Counted from the first letter of the stretch, positions 16,830 through 30,131 are shown. The stretch: DNA of 64,000 nt from Saxidomus purpurata (GCA_022818135.1 JAFMSR010000010.1:32443504-32507503), one strand, 5' to 3'. Numbers and translations: made by a program. The notes: generated from the letters alone by a model not told the origin.

Positions 16830-17900
16830 TTAATTTCTTAAGGTGACTGGCCTAGACTTTCCGAATTTCTCATGATTAACAAGAGGGCCAAGATGGTCAT
16901 ATAAACGCTCACCCGCGTCAACAGAGAAATCAGCAACAGACTTTCATGATTAACATTGGGCATAACTTTGATTTGACATGAAGACTTGGTTTTTGATCCC
17001 ACGTAAATGAGTTTTAAACTCCATCTAGAGTTCACCGTTAAGCACGAGGCCAATATTGCCCTGGATCGTTCAGCTGAATACAATAGCCATTATTTGACCT
17101 GATTACCTAGTTTCTGACCCCGCGTGACTCTGAATTTAAACTTTTCACTTCTACTATTATTTGACCTGGGCTCCTAGGTTTTGACTCCACATTACCCAGT
17201 TTTAACCTTGACATAGACTTTATCAATACAAGCATTCCGACTGCTTTTCGAGATGACTGGGTATAAATGTGGATTATTCAGTGTTCAAAAAGTTTTTCTA
17301 CTATTCATTTGACAAGGTGACCTAATTTTTATTCCATATGACCTAGTTTGGAACCTGAAATAGAGTTTATCAAAACAAACATTCTGATTAATATTCATGA
17401 TGACTGGGTACAAAATGTGGCCTCTAGTGTGTTTAGACGTTTTTCTGTGATTTGATCTGGTGACCTAGTTTTTGACCTCATGTGACCCAATTTTGAACTT
17501 GACCTAAAGATTATCAATACACATACTCTGAAGATGATCATATATGAAATGTTTATACTAATTTATCTTAGCTCGCTTGTGAAGAAAGCTTGTAGCTCTC
17601 GGATCCACTTCCTGGAAAAACCAGTACTGGTGTCATACGAGGAGGTACGGTCGTGACCACAGTGGGGCTAGAACCCGCAACCTCCGGGATAAGCGGCAGA
17701 CACCTGACCTCTACACCACCGCTTTTAATGCAGATTGGACATCAAATGTGGCTTCTAGAGTGTTATCCATGTTTTTTTGATTTGACCTTTTGACCTATTT
17801 TGACTCAACGTGACATAGTTTTAACTTAAAATATTATGACCAATTTTCATGATGATTGGGGTCAAATATGACCTCTTGAGTGTTCACAGGGGTAAGTGTG
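16830..17900. repeat. Degenerate 'gacctagtttttgacc' interspersed repeat
   Basis: Repeated modules 'tgacctagtttttgacc', 'gacccagttttgaac', 'attctgacc' and 'ttttcatgatgattgggt', about 110-140 bp apart. The same family is at 33560-34540, 40260-40720 and 47345-47863. No coding potential. Confidence 0.75.
17576..17730 (-). repeat. tRNA-derived SINE (- strand)
   Basis: On the - strand, GGTGGTGTAGAGGTCAGGTG resembles an A box and GCGGGTTCTAGCCCC a B box, followed by a short non-tRNA body. It is inserted inside the surrounding 'gacctag' repeat. Confidence 0.55.
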
Positions 17901-18012
17901 GACAAACGACATTTATCTCCAGCTCAAATGTAATATCGGGTCGTACCGATTATACAACTCGAACGAGATTGGTGGACCCAAAAAGCACAAATACAAACTC
18001 AATTGTAATAGA

Positions 18013-18210
18013 TCGTCGTAGTGTAATCGGTTAAGGCGTCTACGCTGTAATTCTACGAATAGAGTTCAAATCCCACCCGAACTCGAATAAAAAAAATATT
18101 TCTTCTGTTTAACTTTATATTTTCAGCTTTTAAACCATTTTTGTTTTCGACAAGTAATCATAAAAATATTCATTCATGTGAAAATAATAAGGATAATGGT
18201 TGATTTTAGA
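18013..18210 (+). repeat. tRNA-headed SINE
   Basis: The tRNA-like head has 'cgtagtgtaatcggttaagg' (A box) and GAGTTCAAATCCC (B box, about 18062), then an A-rich joint and a body homologous to the SINE at 11391-11620. Confidence 0.55.
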
Positions 18211-19489
18211 TCTGGTTATTTGAAAATCTAAACGGTAAAAGTTTATCATTTTTTGCCACAATACTAAGAATATTATAAAGACAAAATTTACAACGTGGAA
18301 TGGATGTCCCATTAATAAAATTTGCATTTTCTTTGAGTTAAAACCCCTTTACCTTTTTTTATCATTTCTTTTACTTTGGAAACATATCTGCATTACTATC
18401 ATTTGGGAAAGCTCATAAGTGAATTTGTTGTTAATGTATTTCTACAATGTATACTCTATACTTTATTACTAGAATTATGATAAATTGTTATATAATGGTT
18501 ACTGAATATTGACCAATTATTCTCTCTGGTATACCGTTCAGTTAGTTATTTACAAGATGAGGCTAGCGGTATAAAACTCCATATATACTTAAGGACAAAC
18601 GTGCTGTACGGTACAATTAAACTAACACAAACTGAGATCGGTTATTTCATAATTAGAAAAGCATAAGAATTTCATCATTTGCGAATCAATTTATAAATTT
18701 TCAAAGTTCGTGACGTCTTAACACACGTGCAACATGCGTTGCAGGCTCACTGACATCCAGTCAACATAAAACGCGCAAAGTTTGCTATCCAGAAAGCTTC
18801 GTAATAACATTATACGTTGAGTAATTGTTTAAATGTTTACGACTCTCGATAGGACTATCCTTTGGTAACAAAAATCACTTGACATTTTTGTGATTATAAG
18901 CTTCATGTACATAAAATTTAGATAAATGTGAAATTCATGGTTTATGCCGTCATTGTTGATTGAATGCTTTTGTATAGAATTCTAAACACCCTGTGTTGTA
19001 GCAAGTGGTCTCAAAATATAATTTTGCAAATAAAAAAATAAAAGTAACGTACTATTAAAATTTAATTACACAATTTCGAACCGTACAGAATCTTTGTCCT
19101 ATATCTTTTTAATTAGACGGTAAACTTCTTTCAGAATTTTAATATGAGTTATTGAAAGGAACTAGTTAATGAAAAATAACAATTGAAAAATTGACCATTA
19201 TGGGCTGAAAACCTTAAGTTTGCTTTTCAACAGATCAAACTTGATATCAGATCTACTCTGGATAGGTATTTGCTTCAGGTATAAGTTAAGCTTGGTCTCC
19301 TTAAATTTGGGCTTTGCCTCATCATCAACCATCACCAATTTCCAAAACATTTACATGTTAGTTTTGTTTGTGGGCCCGCTGTGATACTTTGTAACTCTAA
19401 TGCGAAGCGCATACCCTTATTCGTCCCACATATATGAATGTTACAAACAAGTGGCCTCCACTTTTACTGCATCGTCGTTCCTAAAATCC
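18211..19489. other. Spacer between units B and C, no gene seen
   Basis: AT-rich. The short frame on the - strand at 18130-18327 has no recognisable features. At 19330-19393 there is a fragment also found in intron 1 of copy B (11787-11850). Confidence 0.45.
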
Positions 19490-19703
19490 ACCTAAAGCGA
19501 GCATACGACGTGTTCCTCGTTTTATTATTTGTTCCTTTTGCCAAACATAATATAACAAATTAATATTTTATCAGTAATTAGTAAATTCACTTAAATGTGT
19601 AGAATTTATCCTCTAAAGACAAAAAATACTCAAAAGGCAATTAATAGTTTAGCGACGCGGATGAAAGCCACATAACATGTTTGGTGCAACAGATATCAAA
19701 ATA

Positions 19704-19719
19704 CATGTGATATCACATG
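19704..19719. promoter_or_regulatory. Palindromic double E-box, promoter of copy C
   Basis: CATGTGATATCACATG is identical to the copy B site although the surrounding flank has diverged. It ends 70 bp before the start codon. Confidence 0.55.
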
Positions 19720-19788
19720 ATTGAAATGTTAATAAAACTAAGTGGCTTGCTTGCTCTTTTATATTCTGCGAATCTTCCTAGAACCACC

Positions 19789-22700
19789 ATGTTTAAGTTG
19801 ATATATTCTTGCGTAGTTCTATTTGGAGTTTGTTTTCTGAACCAGAGTGGAGCGACTGGAGAAAGATGGAATAATCAGCCTAATGTTCTCGTTTCCGTAT
19901 GGATTAGGGGGATGTAAGTCGCTGTTTATGCTTATTACTATTATTACTGTTTAAACACAGATAATTGAACAATTCTAGTAATGACGATGGCATATAATGA
20001 CACGTTTGATATACAGTCGAATTATTCCTGGTTGAAATGAAATCTGGTAGTTTGACACTACCTTAAATGAGCCTGGTGTCTCACTCAAGCAGATGTTAGA
20101 TGATGCTATTGCACAGTGGAAAGGACAACATCAATCCAAAGTACATTTTGTGTATGTGGTTTAAGAACTTGATAGTTAGCACTGCTTGTGAATGGCAACT
20201 TGGCAAGTACAGCTTTAGTTGCCTCATTGTCTGCGGGTCTATTCAAGTGTAACTTGTCTGCTGCCTTTTACCATGACTTGAGTACAAGTACTCATTCTTC
20301 AGTGTGTAAGTGTGACTGTTGGTGAGTGCTGTGTTTGGCGTTTAGAGAGAACTTTGTAGGACCAAAAATGTGTTACATGCCTCTTTACGAAAAAAGTTAA
20401 GGTCTGTCGGCATTTTTTTAAAACCTACTTTGCTCTGAAACACTTGAAAATTAGTATTTTTGAACATTTTTTCATAAAAAAAGGTGTAGGTCGGGAGTAA
20501 GAAGTTATGGTCAGTCGGGAGACAGGTAACACGTTTATCTTCTTTTATTTGGCTTTACTAGAGATGTACACGTTAGTGACTGATGTGAAGATGGATAGCG
20601 GATAAGCGATAAAAACGGGGGAGTTTCTCAAAGTTGTTACCGATATAGACATGAAATAATCGGTTATAAATGGTTAACTTTATTATAACTTACAAATCCA
20701 CCTTTCAAAGCGGTTGGACAGTACTGAAAGTAGTTAAAACCGGCTGTTTTGGGAATTGTGAAGTAAGTGATAATTTCCTTGACATGAATAAAACTCCTGT
20801 TAGCAGTTGGTGGCCTATGTCATATTTGGCGGCAAAAGCAGCTACCCTGCCATACACGGATACTAGTGTACTAGTCATAAGCAGAAATTGAACAATCTGT
20901 TGGGTGATTAGAACGGGTATTTTGGACTCAATTTACACCACATGTGTTTGTTTGTTTGAAAATGCAGTTTAGTTTTACGATTTGAGACTCATTCGTTAGT
21001 CATATTTAAATGTTATATATGTCCTATATTTATTCATTCATTTTTAAAATGTTTTATAAATAATCACTGTTTGACAATACTTACAACACGGGGTAGTTTC
21101 CCATTTCGATTTGTTTGTTTCCTTTCAGACACATTTTCTACTTGAGGGAACAGTGCCACTGATTTTTTGTCATTTGTCGTCAGATTTATGATCCTATGTG
21201 CTGTGATGAAAGATTATACCCCGTTTTTATACGAAAATGGTCATAAAAATGAAAAAAGAAACGGTAACAAATATCTATAACACAATGCCCTGAAGCAAGA
21301 ATCAATTTATATTATGCAATGTTTTTAGGGTGTAGTATTTCGCTCCAAGTTGTATTTTTTATGTAATTTTTTATCTATTTGTTTTCAGATTAAAGTCTTT
21401 TCTTGGAATGTATAGGATTAAATTCTTTCAAATCATTATAAGGATTATATAAACTTTTAAAAACTGCAAACCTATTCCTTAAAAGCATTAGTCGTTTTCG
21501 CCAGTTAAGTTCAGTTCAGGATATGTAAATACAACAAAAAATGTAACATATAATGTAATTTTAGGTCTTTAAAGTAAATTTCACAGGAAGCAGTACGCGT
21601 AGAACACATATAAAATTACAACAGTATTTTGAATAGGTTCATGTTTCTCTTTAACCAATGTAAAAGTACTGTGACAAGAATTCAACGGGGAATATTGGAA
21701 GCCTGAAATTAAACGCAAAATATTTTGAGACAGTCTCCTTTATCAGACGTTATTCAGATGTCCATCATCACATCGGATTATCGCGTGTACATCTCTAGTA
21801 GGCCTTATATATTACTGTATTTATTTATATCGTCATGCATTTAATGACAAAGTTGTTCTATTCCAGACCCGTGCACGAGTTTGCAGAAAAACATGTATGC
21901 GGCAATTTCAGAGGACAAACAATTTTATACTTCATGCTGAAAACAAAATTTTGTGGAATGAGCAGTAAGCTGTCTTTTAGCATACACAAACCTAACCGTC
22001 CATCTTGCATTTACACATTTTCAACTTCTCCTACCATGTCAGTCAATCTTTGAAAGATAAATTTCCTTGAATAATTCGAAAGATTCAATATTAACATTAT
22101 AATTTGCCCGAATTGTGTTAAATTGCAGCGCGTTTGTCCTTCGATATCCGCGAACTTTCTGGATTACAGAGAAAAGTTGTCACAAACAATGTAGTTATGC
22201 GTAAAAAACAAGCCCTCTGTAAGTACCTTGAAGTTATTGTCTAACCCATAGAGTTGAACGCAGATTACATAAGTTTTATGTGATTGTTGTAACAGTTGTT
22301 GTTTTATTGTCATATGATGTTTTACGACTAAATTTCACATAAAATTACAAAGTCAATTCGGCTCTGAGAAATTATGTCGAAATAAAGAGAGTTACAGCAA
22401 TCATAATATCGACCTAATATTGAATTTTATCCAGAAGTGTGTACAATTGTGTTTTCTTTAATAAGGGAAACAACCAATAAAGGGAAACTATCCTGTAAAA
22501 TATGCTTTGAAATCTGGAAATGAAAGAGAACAACTGGTTTCTTTTCAGATGATTTTATTGCAGACTTTTTACTGGAGATGTGCATTGAAAGATCCACAGT
22601 TCTGGACTTGTTGGTATCGGACTTGATTGACAATGACCGTAAGTAATCTCGTCTCTATTTTCGATGGGAACGCTTTGCTTTTGCCTTTGCTGTCCGTGTC

Positions 22701-23792
22701 AACTAATGTAACGACTACGTTTGTGAGTTTGCGTCATCATCCAATTGATTGTCTGCATTATATCAAACTCTGGTAGTTGATGTGTGTGCCGTATTCCGGA
22801 CTTATAGTGTCGCACGTGGTCCAGATGGAAATATCCGTCACCGGGGGTAACTGTTTTAGCGGGAACGGGCTCTACCCAATGTGACGGATATTTTCATCTG
22901 AACCAAATGTCTCATGATAGAAACTTTTCCGGCATGGGTAAAAAAATGCATGGGTGCAATAGAGATATCTCTCTGTTTAAAGTTATATTACCCTTCAAAA
23001 TGGTCACATTGGTTTATTTAAAATTTTGATGGTAACATTGAGTTATCACGTTAACCATGATAAATATCCTTATTAATAAAGATATCTCCGCAAAGAAAAG
23101 AAAATATATATGCTTCATATATCAAATTTATTGAGATATCTTACTAATCATGCCCGATAACAGTTATGTTTATGGTTACCATGAAGAGATATCTCTTTCA
23201 ATTAGAAAGATATCTTTCTGTCTTACACTCCTCGTACATTCTAGTATTTGGGAAATATCTATCATACGTATTGATAATTATAATAATTGTGATGATAACC
23301 AATAATACTAATAAAGATTATGATAATAATGAAAATTGTACACATAATTGTTGGAATATATCTTGACGTGTTTGAAGAGGTAAATCTTTGTCATTTCTGT
23401 AGATATCTCTTTAACACAATAAGACCTCCCCCAAAAGAAAAAAGATATATCTTGTATTAACAGAGATATGCCTTGCTGGTTCAGAGGTATCTGCCTAACA
23501 ATCTAAAACAGATACCTCTCAAAAGTAGAGAAATAGTTCTCCCAGAAATATCTCTTAATCATTAACACCCTTACCGTTTTTTAGGGGTGTCAAATGTTTG
23601 CAAAGAATATTGAAAGTGACTTCCCATACGTGAAGTCTTTCAATTCTGACATAGACTACATTATCAGTTGCTTAAAATACCAAAGTGTCGGCTGAACTCT
23701 AAAACAATCTTTGTTTCGTTTCAGGTGACGAAAAAATTAACCACTACGAAAGACTTCGGTTTGAACAGTACTTAGAACAGTATGGCGGCTAA
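19789..23792 (+). CDS. Small secreted EF-hand protein, copy C (4 exons, 126 aa)
   Basis: Exons 19789-19913, 21867-21964, 22549-22638 and 23725-23792 (TAA) join in frame with the same phases as copy B. The signal peptide MFKLIYSCVVLFGVCF...GATG precedes ERWNNQP. The mature Cys are at 53, 71 and 86; the two extra C-terminal Cys of copy B are missing. The EF-hand loop reads DNDRDEKINHYE. Positions 1, 3, 5, 8 and 12 are kept, but Gly at 6 is Glu, which may weaken calcium binding. The C-terminus is shorter (EQYLEQYGG). Exons are far better conserved than introns, which favours a functional gene. Homologues outside this window are not known to me. Confidence 0.72.
22818..22904. repeat. Inverted repeat in intron 3 of copy C
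   Basis: Arms 22818-22840 and 22882-22904 (start GGTCCAGATGG) match at 21 of 23 positions, with a 41-nt GC-rich loop. Absent from introns 3 of A and B. Looks like a small MITE. Confidence 0.7.
22930..23560. repeat. AGATATCT-module repeat block, intron 3 of copy C
   Basis: Recurrent GAGATATCT or AGATATCTCT in AT-rich sequence. It shares long stretches with 14590-14780 in copy B (for example 'attagaaagatatctttctg'), so it probably predates the B/C split. The minisatellite is absent here. Confidence 0.6.
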
Positions 23793-24378
23793 AATCAAAT
23801 TGTAATGAAAGAGAGGGAAAAACGGACAGTTTGTGTCTTTCTTTCACAAAAGTTGTCTCTCGTTGGCTGACTCTTCCAATATCGTTCTATTTGACTGACA
23901 ATACTCTATTTGGGAAAAAACTGTTTCCTTGTAATTGAACTTTAGTCTTGATTTTATTACAGAGTAATTGAGACACGCATTTTAGGTGAAAGGGAAGAGA
24001 AAGTCTATAATGCAATTTTGACGTGTCTTCGTATTTTTTCCGTGGAAGCTACCTGCATTTCTGAAAGAAATTATGCCTTTTCTATCCGGTTGTAACCTAT
24101 AATCACGCATGGTGACAACAAACACTGTTTCCAAAATGACGGTTCTAACGTTAAACAGTTTCCTTTGCTTTTGTTATAACAAGATTACAGGCGAGATTTT
24201 TATTTCAAATTAACACGGATCAGGGCCTATTATTGTCGGGGATTTTATTGCCAAGAAAAGGATTGTACAAGATCTGCCGATACGGCATTCTATGGGCTGC
24301 ATTTCATGAGATTAAATTTAAATCTTAAATCCGATTACTCGCTCCTAGAAGATGGTTAAAAAATAACCAGGAACTGTC

Positions 24379-26056
24379 TGTCCGGAGAAGGAAATGGATA
24401 CGAAATATTGGTTGTACTTACTTTAAATGTGATTCCTGTATTTCATAAATCATTATAGAATAGACGCAACATCATGTCGTTAGAACTATTAAAGACCAAC
24501 ATGACTTAAATTGTGTCACTATTATTATACTAGTAAGTTTAGGTCGGATATGAAAGAGGACTGACGACAGAGGGAATGGGATATCATCGTGCTAACTCGG
24601 CTATCTACGGACACATTCTTTAGAAATTCGGAGAGAATCGCAGAGATTCGGAGGGAATCGCAGAATGCGGAAGAGTCAATTGCATGTAGCATTCGCTACC
24701 GAAATTTTGTTGAAAAATTGATAAAATTATTTTTGTTTGTTATTGAACAGGTAATTGTGTATCTCAATAACGAAAAGGAACTTTTAAGGAAAATGTCTCT
24801 GAGCAAGATGCGATGCTATGATAAATTCTTTATTATTTCTATCAAACTTTAGTTGGTTTCATATGAACTATGACGGTGAAAAGTCTGTAATAAAACGTAA
24901 TGGTAATGTGTTTTTTCCTAGTGTCACCACCTTTAAAGGATCAGTCGTAACTAATTGATGAAACTCCCTTGCGAGCACTTTAACTGCTATTAAATCTGAT
25001 CTTTTACGGCAAGGCACTTGGTTACTATAACAGGCCTGGACCCAGTGATCACAGGCATCACACTGGGCACAGAGTGCCACCTCTAATGTTTGCCAATATA
25101 ACAAACCTCAAATTCATCAGCTGAGTCAGTCTGAGAGTTACTTGCAGCAGACATACTATCACAGGCAATATTCATATTGATGGACCAAGAAGGGATGTGC
25201 ATCCAGCAGAAGTCTGGAGCAATTCAGTAAAAGCTTGACTTAGATTCTAACTTTTTGGCTCAGCTATAGATTTTTTGTTTAAATTGATTTACATGCTTTT
25301 GGTTTTTGCTTTTCAAACTCTTCTAGTTCTTCAAAAGTATCACAATCCAGAGCCTTTCCATCAACATTACTGTTTACATTTCTTCTATTTTAGTATCTTC
25401 TCAACAAGAACACCGTTAAGTTTACTGAAAAATATGTCAAGGAACCTGTAGGCGTCCATCCTTACTATGACTTTTGTCAGTAGGTGAAGGCCCAGTATGT
25501 CGAATACCAATATTGACATTGTTGGTAGGTAAGACTGTGTCCTTATCATTTTCTACAATACTATAACTATAATGTGTTGAAGGTTTTTATTTTAGAACCT
25601 AGAGACTCACAGATGGTCTTGTCATCCAACAGAGGACTTATAACTGCATTTTAAAATGAAGACTGCAGGTTTACGGGGTTCATAGTTGCTGCATAGGCTT
25701 TGCACTTCGTACCTGCTCATAACCTCGTGGTTTAGACGTACAACAGTGGTACAAAATGAAACTCTGTTGTCAACTCTTTCGCGTAAGGTTGTAGCTGAAT
25801 CAAAATGTAACTTAGTTGCCATATATACACTGAGACATCAATCTCTCTAACCCTTTTATATGCATTTGTTACAAATGTGCCACAATAAATACATGTAATA
25901 ATGGAGTGTGCAAGAAATAGTACGGTATGGTATTGTTTTTTACTTGACAGGAAGTAGTCATAATATAGGTCAACCCTGATGCAGACGGACCAGGTAACCA
26001 TAGCCTCATTATTGAATTAAATAAACAGTTGTTAGTTAAGACAGGTAATTTAATAC
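24379..26056. other. Inserted region inside unit C, with possible decayed PHD-finger ORF
   Basis: This sequence has no match in units A or B. On the - strand, 24868-25104 encodes a fragment with CAQCDACDHWVQAC, resembling the middle of a PHD-type zinc finger (C..CD.CD.W.H..C) but with Gln in place of the usual His. Frames around it are short and I could not join them into a gene. It may be the relic of a transposon-borne or host gene. The + strand frame at 24589-24852 has no recognisable domain. Confidence 0.3.
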
Positions 26057-27476
26057 GAGTCCTATGGAACGCCAAATCTACATATACTCAAATATTTGAA
26101 GAGGTCTTTAAATATTTGGAGAGCTCTTCAAATAATATTAGAGGTCTCAATTTCAATTAGAGATATCTCCAAATAATTATAGCGCGCAAAAATTGTAATA
26201 GAGAGGTCTTTAAATAATTGGAGAGCTCTCTAATTCAATTATTGATATCAAAAATTGATTTAAAGGGCGGCAATAAACGAATTGAAGACCTCTCCAATTC
26301 AATTGAAGATATCAAAAATTAAGGTGTATTTCAGCTGTTTTTAAGAGCTCTGTAATTGAATTGAAGAGGTCTCTAATGATTTGAAGACCTCTGTAATTGT
26401 TTTAAAGGGGGGTGCTACAAATTAATTTATAGAGGTCTTGAATTCAATTAGAGACCTCTCTAAATCTATTTGAGCGCGGTGAAATTCAATTTTAGATATC
26501 TTGAAATCGATGTTAATACATGCCAAATCTACATATACTAAAGTATTTAAAGAGGTCTTTAAATATTTGGAGAGCTTTGAAAAATATTTGGTGAGGTCTA
26601 CAAATTAATTAAAAGACATCAAAAGTTCGCTTGTAGCGGCGGGTTTAAATCCATTTATTTAGAGACATCTATAATTCAATTGAAGAGGTCTCCAATTGAA
26701 TTAGAGACCTCTATAATTGTTTTACAGCACGCAAGAAATGAATTAATGATATCAAAAATTGATTTAGAGAGGTCTCTTATTCATTTGTACCGCGCTTCAA
26801 TATAATCCATGTACAACCTTGAAATAGAGAGCTCTCAAATAAAACAATTGAAGCACGGTACAATTCAATTATAGACCTCTCAAAATCAATCTTTGATATC
26901 ATTAATTCATTTCTTGCGCGTATAAAACAATTATAGAGGTCTACAATTTAAATGAAGACCTCTTCAATTGAATTATAGATGTCTCCAAATTAATGGATTT
27001 AAACCGCCGGCTAAAACGAATTTTTGATATCAAACATTGATTTATAGACCTCACCAAATATTTTACAGAGCTCTCCAAATATTTGAAGACCTCTTCAAAT
27101 AATTGAGTATATGTAAATTTGGTATGAATTCAAGACATCTAAAATTGAATTTCACCGCGTCAAATTGATTTAGAGAGGTCTCTAATGAATTCAAGACCTC
27201 TGTAAATTAATTTGTGAGGCTATAAAACATTTACATTACAGATGTCTTCAAATCAATTAGAGACCTCTTCAATTCAATACAGAGCTCTTAAAAACAGCTG
27301 AAATACACCTTAATTTTTTATATCTTCAATCGAATTGGAGAGGTCTTCAATTCGCTATTACGCCTTTAAATCAATTTTTGATATCAATAATTGAATTAGA
27401 GAGCTCTCCAATTATTTAAAGACCTCTTCAAATATTTGAGTACATGTATATGTAGATTTGGCGTTCCATAGAGTCC
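26057..27476. mobile_element. 1.41-kb foldback (palindromic) element with 6-bp target duplication
   Basis: The element spans 26063-27470, flanked by GAGTCC at 26057-26062 and 27471-27476. Ends are TATGGAACGCCAAATCTAC and its reverse complement. The two arms of about 0.67 kb pair along nearly their whole length around a centre near 26770. The arms are made of hexamer cores (GAGGTC/GACCTC, GAGCTC, GATATC, GACATC) about every 20 bp in A/T-rich spacers, with a few G/C islands (GCGCGC). A near-copy of the terminal motif recurs internally at about 26524 and, inverted, at about 27090-27125. No ORF of note, so it is non-autonomous. Confidence 0.85.
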
Positions 27477-27499
27477 ATGTATTTTTACAATATTTTTAC

Positions 27500-28760
27500 G
27501 TTGGTAGTGCTCACCGAAAAGAGCTCACAGTGTGTAGTGTTAGCTGAACAATGCTAACAGTTTTTAGAAGTGCATGGTCACTGAACAATATTCACTGTGA
27601 GGATCCAGGTATCACTGTACAATTTTCAGTAAGAGTCGTGCTCACTGAACAATGTTCACTGTGAGTAGCGCTCACCGAACAATACTTACTGTGAGTAATG
27701 ATCACAGAAAAAATACTCGCTGTGAATAGCACTCACTGAACCAAGCTCTCTGTAAGTAGTGTTTACTGAACAACCTTTAGTGGACACCGTAAAATTTCAA
27801 CTGAGAGTCGTGCTCACTGATCAAATTTAACTGTGAGAAGTGCTGACTGTGAGTAATGCTCATTGTTAGAAATGCTCACTCAGGCTAGTTCTCACAAACA
27901 ATAATGCTCACTGAACAATGTTCACTTTGGTGCTCACTGAACAGTGCCCACTGTTAGTTGAGCTCGTTGAACAATGCTCACTGTGACTAAAGTGTCACTG
28001 AACAATGGTAATTATGAGTAGTGCGTACTGTGAGTAGTGCTCACTGACCATTGCGCACTTAATAAGTGCTTACTGTGAGTAATGATCACTGTGAGTAGTG
28101 CGTACTATGAGTGCGTACTGTGAGTAGTGCTCACTGACCATTGCGCACTTAATAAGTGCTTACTGTGAGTAATGATCACTGTGAGTAGTGTGTACTATGA
28201 GTGCGTACTGTGAGTAGTGCTCACTGACCATTGCGCACTTAATAAGTACTTACTGTGAGTAATGATCACTGTAAGGGTGGGTAAGGGGGGGTATAGTGCG
28301 ACGTAGTAGTGCTCACTGACCATTGCGCACATAAGTGCTTACTGTGAGTAATGATCACTGTGAGTAGTGTGTACTGATGATGGCGGGGTAGTGCACTGAC
28401 CATTGCGCACTTAACAAGTACTTACTGTGAGTAATGATCACTGTGATATTATCTATTATAGTGCTCAACCATTGGACCTAAAGTCTACTGTGAGTAAATC
28501 ACGGGAGGTGTACTGGACTGTGAGTAGTGCTCACTGACCATTGCGCACTTAATAAGTACTTACTGTGAGTAATGATCACTGTGAGTAGTGCGTACTGTGA
28601 GTGCGTACTGTGAGTAGTGTTCACTGTAAGTTATGCTCATTGACCAACTGCTCGCTGTGAGTAGTGCTCATTGTGAGTAATGCTCAGTAAACAATGCTCA
28701 TTATGAGAAATTCTCACTGAACAATGTTCACATTGTCAGCGTTAAGTACTGCTCACTGAC
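27500..28760. repeat. AGTGCTCACT satellite with 90-bp higher-order unit
   Basis: Built from short modules 'gtgctcactgaacaatg', 'ttcactgtgagtagt' and 'taatgatcactgtgag'. From about 28035 a 90-bp unit repeats: 'tcactgaccattgcgcac' falls at 28041, 28131 and 28221. It then becomes disordered between 28270 and 28500. The core AGTGCTCACT is close to its own complement (AGTGAGCACT), so the array is rich in small inverted repeats. Confidence 0.85.
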
Positions 28761-29720
28761 AAATGTTGATATTGGAAACATTAAAGAGGCACTCCCTACA
28801 TCTATCAAATTCTATTCTCGAAACATAGATTATGTGTTCAATAAACGTAAAATGATAAATAAATACAATTTAAAAAAAACCTATGGCGAAAAATGCCTTA
28901 TTTTACCACAATTAATCGATATATAGCTTTCTGTGATAAATCGCATCCATGGCACTCATTTATTGTACAACAACTCTACATAGATTATTGAATGGTTTAC
29001 GGTACTGCAGTACATTAAATGACTTGGAATGCATAGTTGAAACTTTTACGTTAAGTTATAATACTTCCAAAGATTCTATTATTTACGTTTTGGAGGTTTT
29101 TTAGTTTGACATCAGTTATCGGGTATGTCCCTTTAAAAATATCTTTGTCAATAACCGCAAGATGCTTTGTACACTGCCTATTGGTCCTCAACTAAGTGCA
29201 TTCAAATAATGAAATTCAGTATAACAGAGTATAGACAGGCATCAGTCTAGACAGGCACCAGTCGTTAGAATCTCTTTGAAATAGAATATCTTCTTAAATA
29301 ACACCTCTATTGACTGTTTAATAATTCACCTACCTCTGGCTGTCTAGCGTGGAAAGACTTCTACGATACAACGATTTCTGAAAATCGACTTCATTTTACA
29401 GCACGAATATTTATTATCTAGACAGACTTTGCAAGTCTAAATTGAGTCTAATTTCTACGACGTGAAGAACACTTACTTCAGTTAATTTATACTTTTTTTG
29501 CAATCAAATTGGAAAAATCTCCTTGCTTGGTCAAGAGCATAAATCTATAGATATTTCATATCTCATCGTATGCAAGAGACTGAATACATTGAAGGTGGTG
29601 TCAAGGTGCTGCAATGGTTCTCAGTAGAGCGATGAATGCCCATCATGGCTCTCTTATTTAAAAACTTCGCCATGAATTACATTGTTACAGTGTTTTATTT
29701 CAGTAACAGACGTGATGTTA

Positions 29721-29727
<7 letters not shown>
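28761..29727. other. No gene seen
   Basis: AT-rich sequence with no open frame of note and no homology to the duplicated units recognised. Confidence 0.4.
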
Positions 29728-29794
<67 letters not shown>

Positions 29795-29845
29795 AAATAA
29801 ATATAATTATTTATTTTTTTTTTTTAAAAAAAAAAAAAAAATTTA

Positions 29846-29876
<31 letters not shown>

Positions 29877-29899
29877 AAAAAAAAAAAAAAAAAAAAAAA

Positions 29900-29958
<59 letters not shown>

Positions 29959-29959
29959 T

Positions 29960-30004
<45 letters not shown>

Positions 30005-30131
30005 ATTAAAAAATATTTTTTTTAATTATTTATTTTTTAAATATATAAATAAAAAAAAAAAAAAAAAATTTTTTTATAAAATTTTAAAAAAAAAAAATAT
30101 TTTAAATAAAATTTTTATAATTTTATTTTAA
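29728..30131. repeat. A/T homopolymer mosaic
   Basis: About 400 bp of alternating long A runs and long T runs, able to fold back on itself. Probably a poly-A/poly-T repeat with poor consensus quality. Confidence 0.8.

Larger units (their letters stand above)
19490..24378 (+). repeat. Segmental duplication unit C (5' part)
   Basis: A more diverged copy of units A and B. Homology begins with 'agcgagcatacgacgtgttc' and runs through all four exons to 'agaagatggttaaaaaataacc'. It breaks off near 24378 and seems to resume at 30226. Confidence 0.75.

Noticed and set aside
24589..24852. + strand 87-aa frame starting MLTRLSTDTFF
   Set aside because: Contains a short internal DNA repeat (ggagagaatcgcagagattc) and no recognised domain; too weak to call a gene.
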